NCBI RefSeq assembly: GCF_014641555.1
Contig: NZ_BMHY01000010.1
Coordinates: 124,001 to 188,000, forward strand
Source of the DNA: Paenibacillus radicis (ex Gao et al. 2016)
Lineage (GTDB): Bacteria; Bacillota; Bacilli; Paenibacillales; Paenibacillaceae
Direction: 5' to 3'
DNA: 64,000 bases
The notes under the pieces were generated by a model that saw only the letters and a program-made list of their open reading frames with translations, made no database searches and was not told the DNA's origin. Of the stretch, positions 1 to 8,279 are shown one piece after another; the stretch's first letter is position 1, and each line of letters starts with the position of its first letter. The position numbers were made by a program, and so were the translations under genes.

Positions 1-527
1 GAACTTGGTGATTCGAAAAGCATTCCAGTATCATCAGCCTTATTTACTACAAGTGCTATGCATTGTTTTGAAAATCTTTCTCCTGCCCTCTGTGCAGCGT
101 TACTGCTGTATGCTTGAACTCCAAGATTGTCCAGTGAATAACCTAAATCATGATTAATTCTCCCTAACGATGGTCTATTGTCCATCCTTCTATTCTGCTT
201 GTACTTTGTATACTGAGTCATCCAATCGTTAAGAAACTCAGTTATGTGAATTATTTCACTTATCATTTCATGCCTATGTGTAAATTGATGTGGTTTACCA
301 TAATATGATGGCTTACTGCTATTTTTCACACGCACTAATGAGTTTCTACATGAGTTAAGCAATAGTGCTAACATCTCCATTGTTTCTGCTTGAGAAAGTT
401 CTCCAGCCTGACTCATAAACCTCTGATTCTCCATAATTTCTCTACATAAAGCTTCATCCTTCTTTCTCCATATTGAACCTTTCGCTCTTTGTAAATTTTT
501 TTCTTCTGTTGTTATTGATTTTGCCAT
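1..527 (-). CDS. Phage- or island-type hypothetical protein with HNH-like tail (partial)
   Basis: The reading frame opens with ATG at 527 and runs off the left edge of the window after 175 codons. The visible C-terminal part contains RPSLGRINHDLGYSLDN, which resembles the 'PSiDRid...GYt.dN' signature of small phage HNH-type endonuclease or DNA-binding domains. The N-terminal half is charged and helical without a motif I recognise. A consensus-like promoter lies at 624-653. It reads away from the rest of the island, so it probably belongs to a unit continuing to the left. The HNH assignment is an inference from one short motif. Confidence 0.6.
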   Translation of the reverse strand, partial: MAKSITTEEKNLQRAKGSIWRKKDEALCREIMENQRFMSQAGELSQAETMEMLALLLNSCRNSLVRVKNSSKPSYYGKPHQFTHRHEMISEIIHITEFLNDWMTQYTKYKQNRRMDNRPSLGRINHDLGYSLDNLGVQAYSSNAAQRAGERFSKQCIALVVNKADDTGMLFESPS

Positions 528-623
528 TTCTAAATGCCTTCTTTATTGTGTAATCTCCGTTTCCCCATATCACATTTATGCAAACGCTTACAAAATATCT
601 TATGAAATTCCGCTATTACTACT

Positions 624-653
624 AGTATAACATACCAACATCTCATTTGTCAA
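624..653 (-). promoter_or_regulatory. Sigma-A type promoter for the partial gene at the left edge
   Basis: On the minus strand TTGACA is followed after 18 bp by TATACT. It sits about 100 bp upstream of the ATG at 527. The rest of 528-849 is AT-rich and holds no other gene I can support. Confidence 0.55.
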
Positions 654-849
654 CAAAAATATGCATTAATGTTTATATATGGTATTTTGTTTTCTTTCTA
701 TTCTTTCAACTAATCCTTTACGTTTCAATTCATATGCTTATTCTATTTTCACACTATTAGCATTATTCAGCTTCATTCAACCATTGATCAAGCCAGACCA
801 TTCATTGTGCTATGCAATTTAAGGCTAAAAAAAATTAAGAGTAAAAAAT

Positions 850-880
850 AAAGTACCTATGCACAGAGCGTAGGTACTTT
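850..880. terminator. Hairpin, probable bidirectional terminator
   Basis: AAAGTACCTA and TAGGTACTTT form a perfect 10-bp stem around an 11-nt loop, with A-rich sequence on the left and TATTTTG on the right. It lies between the two minus-strand genes at this end. Confidence 0.6.
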
Positions 881-909
881 ATTTTGCCTTTATAACATTT
901 TTTCCTAAA

Positions 910-945
910 GCCCACCTGCTTCATTATGAGCAAAAGCAGGTGGGC
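910..945 (-). terminator. Terminator of the small membrane-protein gene
   Basis: GCCCACCTGCTT and AAGCAGGTGGGC form a perfect 12-bp stem, beginning 15 bp after the stop codon of the gene at 961-1158 in its direction of reading. The minus-strand tail is T-rich but interrupted. Confidence 0.6.
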
Positions 946-960
946 GACCTCTATATTGTG

Positions 961-1158
961 TTACATCTTGTTTTTCCTCATTTGAAGAGCACTATCCTCC
1001 TGCACTTCATTTGAATTTTTCCCCTTAACTTCCTTTGAGTAACTCTTGTTGTATTGTATTTCAATGCTAAATTGGATACGATTCAAAAAAAATAAAGCGA
1101 TGTATCCACCAAAAAGAACAGTAACCATACTTGTTAGAAAGCCTAATAAATCTGCCAT
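961..1158 (-). CDS. Small single-pass membrane protein, unknown function
   Basis: This 65-residue protein begins with one hydrophobic segment (about residues 4-26) followed by a hydrophilic, charged C-terminal half rich in Lys, Glu and Asn. A strong ribosome site (AGGGGGAAAT) precedes the ATG by a normal distance, and a hairpin terminator follows, so it is a credible gene. Nothing identifies a function. Short one-pass proteins in islands can be holin-, toxin- or accessory-like, but the sequence does not decide between these. Confidence 0.5.
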   Translation of the reverse strand: MADLLGFLTSMVTVLFGGYIALFFLNRIQFSIEIQYNKSYSKEVKGKNSNEVQEDSALQMRKNKM

Positions 1159-1626
1159 CCAGATTTCCCCCTAGTATTAAGAGGTTTCGCCCACCTAGAG
1201 ACATACTCTATTATGATAGCAATGTTTTTATTTATATTCAAGCACTAATCTCGCAATCTGCTTTACATGCCGTAGGGCTTGAGGTAGTAGCTCAATATAC
1301 TACAAGCATTCTAAATATTTCCCCATCTATCTAGTTGATGCATTATTTATGAGAAATTGTGCTACTTCTTCACACTTTGTCACACATCTTCACACGAAAT
1401 TATGGGTCAAGGTATACATAAATGTTTATTTAATTATGGTGCGGCGATTCTTCAAAATATAAAGCCTGTCGTGGTAGAACAGTGTATGGGAATTTATGGT
1501 AATAAAATAATGGTCTTGATCTAAACTATCCCCCCCTATGTCTATAAGTGTTACCTAATACGGATTAGAATATCACTTAAATATTTTTAAAATTAGTAAA
1601 TGTAATTTGATCGCCATTATATCAAT
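1159..1626. other. Gene-free stretch
   Basis: This 468-bp AT-rich interval has no open frame with a convincing ribosome site. I see a short run of CACAC-type sequence near 1370-1395 and no clear promoter or repeat. Confidence 0.4.
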
Positions 1627-2010
1627 TTATAATTTTTCTATAAATTTATTAATTACGTTCATCAATTTTTCATCGTGTCTGTTGTCAATATCGAAAATAT
1701 ATGATGATAACTCTTTTCGTACCAAATCGATAGCATTAAGCTTACTTTTATTAAGATGATTCTCTGCTATTTGTCTCTCAAACTTTATCCAATTTGACTC
1801 TTGAGAATTTTCAGAGACGAGTAAAACATAATAATCAGATGATTTTAATCCTTCTGTGATTTGTCTATGTAAATCTTGACCAAGATTTAGGTTTTCAACA
1901 TCATACCATGTATTAAAACCATCCTTCTTCAATAAATCAACTAATATATTTGCGTAACTTCTATCTTTATGACTATAACTAACAAACACTCTATTATTAT
2001 TTTTCTCCAT
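1627..2010 (-). CDS. TIR-domain protein (candidate NADase or signalling enzyme)
   Basis: A 127-residue protein made almost entirely of one TIR domain: it starts with RVFVSYSHKDRSYA (strand A and the following loop), continues with GFNTWYDVENLNLGQDL and has WIKFERQIA. The Glu of that last motif (about residue 78) lies where TIR NADases carry their catalytic glutamate. Start ATG 2010 was chosen over upstream codons because AAGAGGG lies at proper spacing. The gene overlaps the end of the SLATT-like gene by 14 bp, so the two are probably translationally coupled. A lone TIR domain beside a membrane protein resembles Thoeris-type defence pairs. TIR fold is seen; enzymatic activity and defence role are inferred. 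Confidence 0.85.
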   Translation of the reverse strand: MEKNNNRVFVSYSHKDRSYANILVDLLKKDGFNTWYDVENLNLGQDLHRQITEGLKSSDYYVLLVSENSQESNWIKFERQIAENHLNKSKLNAIDLVRKELSSYIFDIDNRHDEKLMNVINKFIEKL

Positions 2011-2620
2011 CGTCATCCCTCTTATTTGCTGTAGAAATTGGATTAGGTATATTATCAATTTCTATACTCCGTCCATCTTCTCTTATTTTTTCGATAGCTA
2101 TAGCATAATTTATTCTCTTATTTTCATCACCCTCACCAAAAGAATCAGGGTCGTATTTCATTTTTCGTACATTCATATAAATTGAAGATTCAAGCAGTCT
2201 ATACCTTTGATATAGTTCTTTCATCTTAAAGGTGGAATGTAGTCCAAACATAATTGCCGAGAACGCTGTCGCGATTTGAACCAATAATCTCGCATATTCA
2301 TTATTAGCAACATATTGAATTGTAAAAGGTAAACTCAATGATGTTATAGTTGTCCATAACACAATATAATAATGCATAGCCCCGTATCTCCAAGCCCTCT
2401 TTTGCCATATATATAATACAGGCGTTATGCTGTCATAATGCTCTTGCAACCATCTCCTTAATTCCGATGATAAAAAAGCGGCATCATTAAATGCATTATA
2501 ACGAACTGACTTAACCTTCAATTGTGGTTTGAAAATCTTATAGAAAACTACCGCAGTTATTATAACAGACATTAAATAAAGAATTAAAATTACTCCCCAC
2601 ACATCATCAAGCACTTTCAT
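1997..2620 (-). CDS. SLATT-like membrane protein (candidate effector of the TIR gene)
   Basis: This 207-residue protein has hydrophobic segments at about 8-29, 83-103 and 111-131. The closely spaced last two are followed by an amphipathic helix with YQRYRLLESSIYMN. This layout (paired membrane helices plus a conserved C-terminal helix) is that of SLATT/DUF4231-type proteins, predicted in the literature to act as pore-forming effectors in nucleotide-signalling defence systems. The ribosome site AGGGGG precedes the ATG by 7 bp. It is the first gene of a two-gene unit with the overlapping TIR gene. Family assignment comes from architecture rather than an exact motif match. Confidence 0.65.
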   Translation of the reverse strand: MKVLDDVWGVILILYLMSVIITAVVFYKIFKPQLKVKSVRYNAFNDAAFLSSELRRWLQEHYDSITPVLYIWQKRAWRYGAMHYYIVLWTTITSLSLPFTIQYVANNEYARLLVQIATAFSAIMFGLHSTFKMKELYQRYRLLESSIYMNVRKMKYDPDSFGEGDENKRINYAIAIEKIREDGRSIEIDNIPNPISTANKRDDDGEK

Positions 2621-2723
2621 AAATATCCCCCTACAGAAGTATTTATCAATGTAGTCCCTATATACAGAATCAAGTATCTCCTCTTTTTAATTTACATGCA
2701 ATAATTTAATTAGATACGAGTAC

Positions 2724-2745
2724 AAAAAAACACTCTTATCGAGTG
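2724..2745 (-). terminator. Terminator after the first recombinase gene
   Basis: On the minus strand CACTC-GATAA-GAGTG is followed by seven T residues, directly after the recombinase stop codon at 2747. Confidence 0.75.
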
Positions 2746-2746
2746 G

Positions 2747-3568
2747 TTAGTCCTTGTATATGTGTGCTACAGCTTTCTGCTTATCGTCCTCACTTGGCAT
2801 CGAATACCTTAAAATCATATCCGCACTTGAATGACCACTCAAACTCTGAATCACACTAATATCTTCTCCTGCGCGTACAAGACCTGTAATGAAGCTATGA
2901 CGTGTCTGATGAACATTGTGTCCATTCTTCTCCATTAGATGCTGAACGCTCCTGATGCTGATACGATCTTGTCGATTACTGAGGAATAGGGCAGGGTGGC
3001 TATCTATTCGTTCATCAAGGTACTTTTCAATAGCCCTTCTTGCTTCAACGTTGAGTGGAAGTGTACGCTCCTTGTTACCTTTACCCAACCTAACTATCAA
3101 CGAGCCTTTACGCTCGCTTACATCAACATCTGTGCGATCTAAAGCCACTAATTCAGACACCCTAATACCAGTCATAAGCAACGTCATCAGAATTGCAAAA
3201 TCTCTTTTATTGCCTGTACGATCAATATCTCTAATCAGCTTATTACGTTCCAGCTTATCCATTGCTTTTGGTGCTTGCTTCTTTATATCGGCAACTTTCA
3301 CGATTGCTATGTCTTCAATAGTATCGTTCTTCCCAGCCCACTTAGAGTACGACTTTATTGCATTCCACAACTTATTGATCGTAGATGCTGATTTCTTCTT
3401 AGCTGATAAGTAATCGATGTACTGTTGAACATCTGATCTTGCGTAGTCCCTTAGATTCGTTCCTGCTCCATCTAGCCACTTCTCGAATTGCTCGATAGCG
3501 TGACCATAAGTTTTAATTGTTGTTGATGATTTGCTCCGTAAGCCTTCAATAAGATATTGGTCTAACAT
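2747..3568 (-). CDS. Tyrosine recombinase/integrase, XerC/D-like
   Basis: A 273-residue site-specific recombinase. The N-terminal third is a SAM-like core-binding domain (TIKTYGHAIEQFEKWLD). The catalytic domain shows the first Arg in GIRVSEL, a Lys in GKGNKERTLPL, the His-x-x-Arg pair in HQTRHSF, a further His in LSGHSS and the nucleophilic Tyr in LRYSMPSED. Start ATG 3568 has AAGGGG/GAAAGG upstream and gives the usual family length; the frame stays open upstream but without a ribosome site. A terminator follows directly. It may mobilise this part of the island, separately from the second recombinase near groEL. Confidence 0.9.
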   Translation of the reverse strand: MLDQYLIEGLRSKSSTTIKTYGHAIEQFEKWLDGAGTNLRDYARSDVQQYIDYLSAKKKSASTINKLWNAIKSYSKWAGKNDTIEDIAIVKVADIKKQAPKAMDKLERNKLIRDIDRTGNKRDFAILMTLLMTGIRVSELVALDRTDVDVSERKGSLIVRLGKGNKERTLPLNVEARRAIEKYLDERIDSHPALFLSNRQDRISIRSVQHLMEKNGHNVHQTRHSFITGLVRAGEDISVIQSLSGHSSADMILRYSMPSEDDKQKAVAHIYKD

Positions 3569-3601
3569 ACACCTTTCACCCCTTAAAATGTCGTTAAATA
3601 A

Positions 3602-3712
3602 TTCTACGCAATATTTTCCGTTAGTTAATCCGCTATTTATGTACAATATCCGTTCAATATACGTCTTATTATAGCATAGAATTATAGTTCTACGCAATAA
3701 TTCTACGACAAT
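3602..3712. repeat. Short direct repeats upstream of the recombinase gene
   Basis: TTCTACGCAAT occurs exactly at 3602-3612 and 3688-3698, and TTCTACGACAAT at 3701-3712. They lie in the 230-bp gap between the recombinase gene and the divergent HEPN gene. They could be recombinase arm sites or operators for the divergent promoters. Confidence 0.6.
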
Positions 3713-3799
3713 ACATCTTTATTTTTTAGTAATACTATTTTTATGTATATAGATGTTATAATAATGCCTACGACCATTTTCTTGATTTGGAGGAGAATC

Positions 3800-5110
3800 A
3801 TGTATAAAGTAGAGTATCTTATATTGACTAAACAAGAAGGCTCATTTTGTGACAGCGCAATTACTTTTATTAAATTGCTTGAGGTCGATTCTAGTATTTC
3901 TATTGAAGGTAGCAACATTACATATCAAAGCAACAACATCTCAGTGAAAGCTATTTATAAATTAAAGACAGGTGAAATCAGTGAAAAAAAAGAACGATAC
4001 TTTCATTTAGAAGTTGAAAGCATCTCTTCCGAGGATCTGGACAACTTCTCAAGTTTAATTACAAAACTAAAAGAAATCTTATTAAGAATTTCTCCTAATA
4101 ATACTAAAGTGAATACACTTTGGGATGATATTGGAAGAGAATATGCTATAAAAGCATATCCATTAATAAATGAAACTGAAAATTTAATGCGTAAACTTAT
4201 CTCACAATTTATGCTCATCAATGTTGGAATGGATTGGTCTGCTGAAGAAATACATGATGAAATCAAAGAAAAAATTCAACGGTACGAGCAACAAGAATCA
4301 TATGTTGATGATTTATACAAGACCGACTTTATTCACCTTTCTGATGTATTATTCAAAAAATATAGAACTTTATCAGTTGAACAGATGAATAGACTACTAT
4401 CAGGTATGAGAAAGTCTGAGGATCTGGATATTTCTATTTTAAGAAAGTTTATTCCCCAATCAAATTGGGAAAAGCATTTTGATTCCAAAATCAAGTACGA
4501 CGACAAAAAACTAAAGGATAAATGGCATTTACTCTACACACTTAGAAATAATATTGCCCACAATAGATTTATTAGCAAAGAAGACTTTCAAAAAATTAAT
4601 GGATTGGTTAATGAATTAAATAAAATTATTATAACTTCTATTAAAAAGTTGGACGTTATTAAGTTGGAAACGCAGGAAAAAGAAGAAGTAAAATTGTCCT
4701 ATAAACCTAATTCAATGGCATACATGGGCTTCATAGCTGAGAAAGCAGTAGCAGACTGGTATTTAACTAGAAGTAACGTTAAGTCTATAATCCCAACTTC
4801 TGATGGAATAGATGTAGGTTATGATTTCATTTTAGAGTTTGCAACAGATTCTCAAGAGAAAATCGCTGTTATTACGAAAACTAGGAGACACAGATCAATT
4901 TTTTCAGATTTAAGATTATCAATCAAAAAAGCAGAGTATCAACTAATTAGTAATTTTAGTGAAATTCATCTTGTTTTAGTAATAAACGATTACTCCCCTG
5001 AGATGCATATCAATACTAGGAAGCTAGATGAACTACGTATACATACAAAAGTTTCAATCATTATTGGTTTTATTAATAAGAAGGGGTTCTTTAACCCTTT
5101 AGAAATATAA
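3800..5110 (+). CDS. HEPN-motif protein with possible nuclease-like C-terminal domain
   Basis: A 436-residue protein. ATG 3800 is chosen because GGAGGAG lies just upstream; the frame is open further back without a ribosome site. The middle carries RNNIAHNRF (Arg at about 249, His at 254), the Rx4H signature of HEPN domains, many of which are metal-independent RNases in toxins and phage defence. The C-terminal 110 residues have GIDVGYDFILEF followed by IAVITKTRR, with a weak likeness to restriction-endonuclease-like folds; I could not place a complete PD-(D/E)xK triad. It is a monocistronic gene in low-GC sequence. HEPN is well supported; the nuclease tail and a defence role are inference. Confidence 0.7.
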   Translation: MYKVEYLILTKQEGSFCDSAITFIKLLEVDSSISIEGSNITYQSNNISVKAIYKLKTGEISEKKERYFHLEVESISSEDLDNFSSLITKLKEILLRISPNNTKVNTLWDDIGREYAIKAYPLINETENLMRKLISQFMLINVGMDWSAEEIHDEIKEKIQRYEQQESYVDDLYKTDFIHLSDVLFKKYRTLSVEQMNRLLSGMRKSEDLDISILRKFIPQSNWEKHFDSKIKYDDKKLKDKWHLLYTLRNNIAHNRFISKEDFQKINGLVNELNKIIITSIKKLDVIKLETQEKEEVKLSYKPNSMAYMGFIAEKAVADWYLTRSNVKSIIPTSDGIDVGYDFILEFATDSQEKIAVITKTRRHRSIFSDLRLSIKKAEYQLISNFSEIHLVLVINDYSPEMHINTRKLDELRIHTKVSIIIGFINKKGFFNPLEI

Positions 5111-5580
5111 CGTTTCATTACCAGTTCTTCCTATCGCTATATGCAGCAAACTAGTAAATATCCAATTATCAACTGTTTCACAAGTCTGACCCACCTGATC
5201 ATCCTATCGCTCCAGCGATATGAGTTATCTATTTTTCATGTCATTTTTTTAGTTGGACTACATCGCAAATTATAACAGGCGGAGCATCGTAGGACACTCA
5301 ATACAGTTGAAAATGTGCCGTGAGGGGGACGAGTGCGCTTGCGCGCTCTGGGGGTGGTGCGGCAGGTGATTGAGTTTTGTAGCGACAGCGGAAACAACTC
5401 AATCAGTTGGTTTCAGCACCCCCATTAACCATTTTAATCACAGAATTTAATCAAACTATGCTCTAACTTCTCTCGATTCACCTTAATAGAACATCAGTAT
5501 TTTACATGAACAATTACCAAAGTCATCACGCTCTCTATATAATAATATAGGATGATGACATGAACAGATTAGCAATGTGC
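5111..5580. other. Gene-free stretch with GC-rich structured core
   Basis: This 470-bp interval separates convergent genes. It holds a perfect small palindrome TATCGCTCCAGCGATA (5205-5220), a near-palindrome GAGTGCGCTTGCGCGCTC (5331-5348) and the long inverted repeat listed separately. No coding frame is credible. Confidence 0.5.
5350..5423. repeat. Long interrupted inverted repeat
   Basis: GGGGGTGGTG plus TGATTGAGTT (5350-5376) pairs with AACTCAATCA plus CAGCACCCCC (5396-5423), with one mismatch in the outer stem and an internal loop. It is markedly more GC-rich than its surroundings. A related piece, ACTCAATACAGTTG, occurs at 5296-5309. It could be a structured RNA, a replication or transfer origin remnant, or a terminator-like element. 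Confidence 0.55.
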
Positions 5581-7323
5581 TTACAAAACCTCAACATGTT
5601 TATTGTGTATTCGTATATTGCTGGTTTGGATTAAATCTATAACTCTTTCGTCCTTTGCTATTCGAGAAAAATTAGATACTTTTATGTCGGACAATATTTG
5701 CTTCTTCTCATAAGTCCCTTTCTCTTTAGCGGTAATATATTCAATGAATTTATCCACATTATCTGGCTCTTTTGTAGTAAATCCGTTCCTAGTAAAATCA
5801 AGCTTTATTGCTTTCCTTTGTACCATTCCTTTTATTTGACTAAATACGCTAGATATAATCTCAGGGTCGCTATTTACAAGGAAAAACTCTCCTTTGGGAT
5901 TGGAATTTCGCTGAATACGTTTTATACTTTGATATATCTCTGCGGCTATAAACCCCACCTGAACAAGGTTAAGTTCAGGATTTACAAATCGTCCTTTAAC
6001 AATATTTAACGATCTTTTTCCTATACCATTCTCAGCATATTGCATGTACTGAATCGGATACTTTTCATATGATAGATTCGGAGTACCTATAATCCAACAC
6101 TTGGTAAAGTCAGAATAGAGATTTTTGCCAACCAAGTTATTGAACCAATTTATTGCGTACTCTTGATTAAAATAATCATCGCCCACACCAATAGAGGTTA
6201 CACCAGACTGTAGCAACTCCAAACGTATAGAATTTGCATTTTCTTTATGACATATAATCAAAGTCTTATCATCTATCTTATGGTTACTTTTGATTCTGGC
6301 GCTAATCTCTGCAAAATATTCATCTTTGTTATGCTTAATTTTTTCCTTACTACTATTAAAATCAACAATGTGGAAAAAGCTTTTGCTATGATCAACAATT
6401 CTTTCTTGACCTAAAAGTGTGAATCGTTTGTTGTCAACTCTATAAATGCCATCTACTATTGCTCCTGCATCGAGAATAATATTGTTTTCAAGCCCCCACA
6501 GACTATGCTTTTGATTACAGGTAGAAATATTACCGCCATTGTAAATACACTTATTGCTATACCAAAGTGCCAGTCCTTCAATAAAGTTTTCGACAGTCTT
6601 ACGGTGAAGCATATTACTTATTGATTTCATATTAACTTCCATCAGTTTCATGAAGTTTTCAAGTGTTCGTGGATTTATCTTCAGTTCACAGCGGATGCAT
6701 CTTGTTTGGTGCTTTTCAATAGAATTTTTTTGTAATTCACGTAATAACTTATCACACACTTTATCAAGATCACCTTGAATAGATATGCCAAGAATACTCC
6801 TAACTTCATCGTATACAGTTTTCGAGAACGTGAAAATGGGGAAATTGATTTTCTCGTCAATAATCAATACATTCCTATCCTTTGAATAGGCATCTCGCAG
6901 TTCGTCTTTTAAGCATAAATCTTTATATCGTTGATGGGTTATAATGATTACTCTAATATCTCGTAGACGTTCACAATTCTCTTCCCATTTTTGAGAATTT
7001 TCAGAAGTTATCCCTAGAACATTAGGTTTCATACCCATATTCCAATGTTTAAAGTATTCCTCTGTATCGATCACATCTTTCTTGAATGGCTTTACAATTA
7101 GAAACTTATTCGTGTTGTTCCAGTCATCAAAGCTTTCATCTATTATTCTATTTGTCTCTCTGCTCTTACCTAAGCCAGCCTCAAAGCCAAAAACATTAAA
7201 ATGCAAAGGTCTATTTATCCTAGTGTTAATAGTCCTCTCCAATTCTAATATTTTTGATGTGTATTCTTCACCATAAAGGTCAACATAGTCTTCGCTTGTT
7301 TGTTTATGATCTATATGCTTCAT
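5581..7323 (-). CDS. Helicase-like ATPase of phage or plasmid type
   Basis: A 580-residue protein with the layout of a superfamily-2 helicase. GFEAGLGKSRETNRII (about residues 46-61) is a Walker A-like loop, NVLIIDEKINFP is a Walker B-like DE motif, IGTPN lies where motif III or V might fall, and YQSIKRIQRNSNPKGEFFLV resembles the arginine-finger motif VI. CxxC-type cysteines occur near residue 210 (TRCIRCELK). AAGGGAGT supports ATG 7323. It may drive replication or maintenance of the element. I do not recognise a named family, and the motifs are only approximate. Confidence 0.55.
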   Translation of the reverse strand: MKHIDHKQTSEDYVDLYGEEYTSKILELERTINTRINRPLHFNVFGFEAGLGKSRETNRIIDESFDDWNNTNKFLIVKPFKKDVIDTEEYFKHWNMGMKPNVLGITSENSQKWEENCERLRDIRVIIITHQRYKDLCLKDELRDAYSKDRNVLIIDEKINFPIFTFSKTVYDEVRSILGISIQGDLDKVCDKLLRELQKNSIEKHQTRCIRCELKINPRTLENFMKLMEVNMKSISNMLHRKTVENFIEGLALWYSNKCIYNGGNISTCNQKHSLWGLENNIILDAGAIVDGIYRVDNKRFTLLGQERIVDHSKSFFHIVDFNSSKEKIKHNKDEYFAEISARIKSNHKIDDKTLIICHKENANSIRLELLQSGVTSIGVGDDYFNQEYAINWFNNLVGKNLYSDFTKCWIIGTPNLSYEKYPIQYMQYAENGIGKRSLNIVKGRFVNPELNLVQVGFIAAEIYQSIKRIQRNSNPKGEFFLVNSDPEIISSVFSQIKGMVQRKAIKLDFTRNGFTTKEPDNVDKFIEYITAKEKGTYEKKQILSDIKVSNFSRIAKDERVIDLIQTSNIRIHNKHVEVL

Positions 7324-7486
7324 TTGTAACGACTCCCTTGAAACTCAATTTCGGCGATGCACTCTCCATTAAGTGATATTCCTGACCACATGCCCTAAAG
7401 CGCCAGCCCTTTATAGTTCCTCTATGTTCAGTTGCTTGCGCAACTTCAATAAAATTACTACCTTTGCATTTTAAGCATTGTTCAAT
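7304..7486 (-). CDS. Possible small zinc-ribbon-like protein, start unclear
   Basis: A frame of about 60 codons reads IEQCLKCKGSNFIEVAQ and later GWRFRACGQEYHLME. This looks like a small zinc-ribbon protein whose second cysteine pair is incomplete (one Cys instead of two). There is no ATG, GTG or TTG in frame; only ATT or ATA codons are available and no ribosome site is visible. It ends inside the first codons of the helicase-like gene. It may be a decayed gene or one with an unusual start. Confidence 0.3.
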   Translation of the reverse strand: MEQCLKCKGSNFIEVAQATEHRGTIKGWRFRACGQEYHLMESASPKLSFKGVVTNEAYRS

Positions 7487-7510
7487 CCGATTGGAGACAT
7501 TGTATATTTA

Positions 7511-7741
7511 TTATGTATCCCTAATGATAAATGGCTTGATGACTTCCTTACCTCCGATATGTGTGAAAGGCATCGGCTCGATACCTGTAATACCAGCGGC
7601 GCACAGATCAAGGACACATTCATCCTCGACTTCTTTATGAACTACTGTGTCTTGATCAAAGATAATAGCAATATCATCTTCATCCTGCGTTACCGTAGCA
7701 TTGTGCAACGGAAATTCGTTTGCTCCTACCTCTGGCAACAC
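7511..7741 (-). CDS. Small acidic hypothetical protein
   Basis: A 76-residue protein rich in Asp and Glu, with hydrophobic patches (DDIAIIFDQD, EVIKPFIIRD). It starts at GTG 7741 with AGGAACGAG upstream. It follows the gene at 7753-7914 by 11 bp on the same strand, so the two and 7947-8279 may form one operon. No domain recognised. Confidence 0.4.
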   Translation of the reverse strand: MLPEVGANEFPLHNATVTQDEDDIAIIFDQDTVVHKEVEDECVLDLCAAGITGIEPMPFTHIGGKEVIKPFIIRDT

Positions 7742-7752
7742 AATACTCGTTC

Positions 7753-7914
7753 CTATATATCAGATCGTTGACTCATAATGTTTATCCCGATAAAGTTATC
7801 TTCCGAGTCCCACAGTAATTTGCATTTTACATCTGCTAAACTCCCTTGATGATGCATTGATTTGTTTTTAAGGTAGATATACATTTGGCAATCACCAGCA
7901 ATTGTAATCTGCAT
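7753..7914 (-). CDS. Small hypothetical protein, DUF2283-like
   Basis: A 53-residue protein beginning MQITIAGDCQMYIYLKN and ending near LLWDSEDNFIGINI. The pattern of a Y-I-Y-L strand followed by an 'L.D..-.-.IGI.I' strand resembles the small DUF2283 fold. ATG 7914 is preferred because GAGAGAGG precedes it at good spacing; three upstream in-frame starts lack this. It begins 33 bp after the stop of the upstream coiled-coil gene. Confidence 0.5.
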   Translation of the reverse strand: MQITIAGDCQMYIYLKNKSMHHQGSLADVKCKLLWDSEDNFIGINIMSQRSDI

Positions 7915-7946
7915 AGTAAACATCCTCTCTCTCAACTTCATTAGCT

Positions 7947-8279
7947 TCAAGAAACTGTGCCTTTTAATCTCAACAGTTCTCTTTCAATTTTTGCTTGCTT
8001 TTCCCAAAGTATTTCTAAGTCTATCTTATTTTCCGCGACCATCTTCTCCAACTCTTCTATTCGATCATTTGTAGTGTCCAATGTAGCTACTTCCGTTTTT
8101 CTTGTAGTCACAGAATGGCTATTACGCAATGCTTGCAACTCTTCTACATGCTTGTAGACTCTTTCCCAACGCGCTTTTTTCTCTTCATCAGAGATTGATT
8201 TATCAAAAGACAGTCTTTCCATCTCGTCAAGTATCTCTTTTGCTTTCGCCATTTTTTGTTGCTCTCTATCCCAGTCCAT
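7947..8279 (-). CDS. Coiled-coil hypothetical protein
   Basis: This 110-residue protein is highly charged. It has heptad-like helices at about residues 5-50 and 73-105 (RIEELEKMVAENKIDLEILWEKQ), separated by a Ser/Thr-rich linker. AGAGGATGG stands 7-8 bp before ATG 8279. It is the first certain member of a run of small minus-strand genes. Coiled-coil proteins of this size are common in phage and plasmid modules, but nothing shows a function. Confidence 0.5.
   Translation of the reverse strand: MDWDREQQKMAKAKEILDEMERLSFDKSISDEEKKARWERVYKHVEELQALRNSHSVTTRKTEVATLDTTNDRIEELEKMVAENKIDLEILWEKQAKIERELLRLKGTVS

Noticed and set aside
1131-1334. A 67-codon plus-strand frame
   Set aside because: No ribosome site, and it begins inside the opposite-strand small membrane gene.
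3602-3712. A CRISPR array
   Set aside because: Only three short copies with irregular spacing, no cas genes and no unique spacers of constant length.
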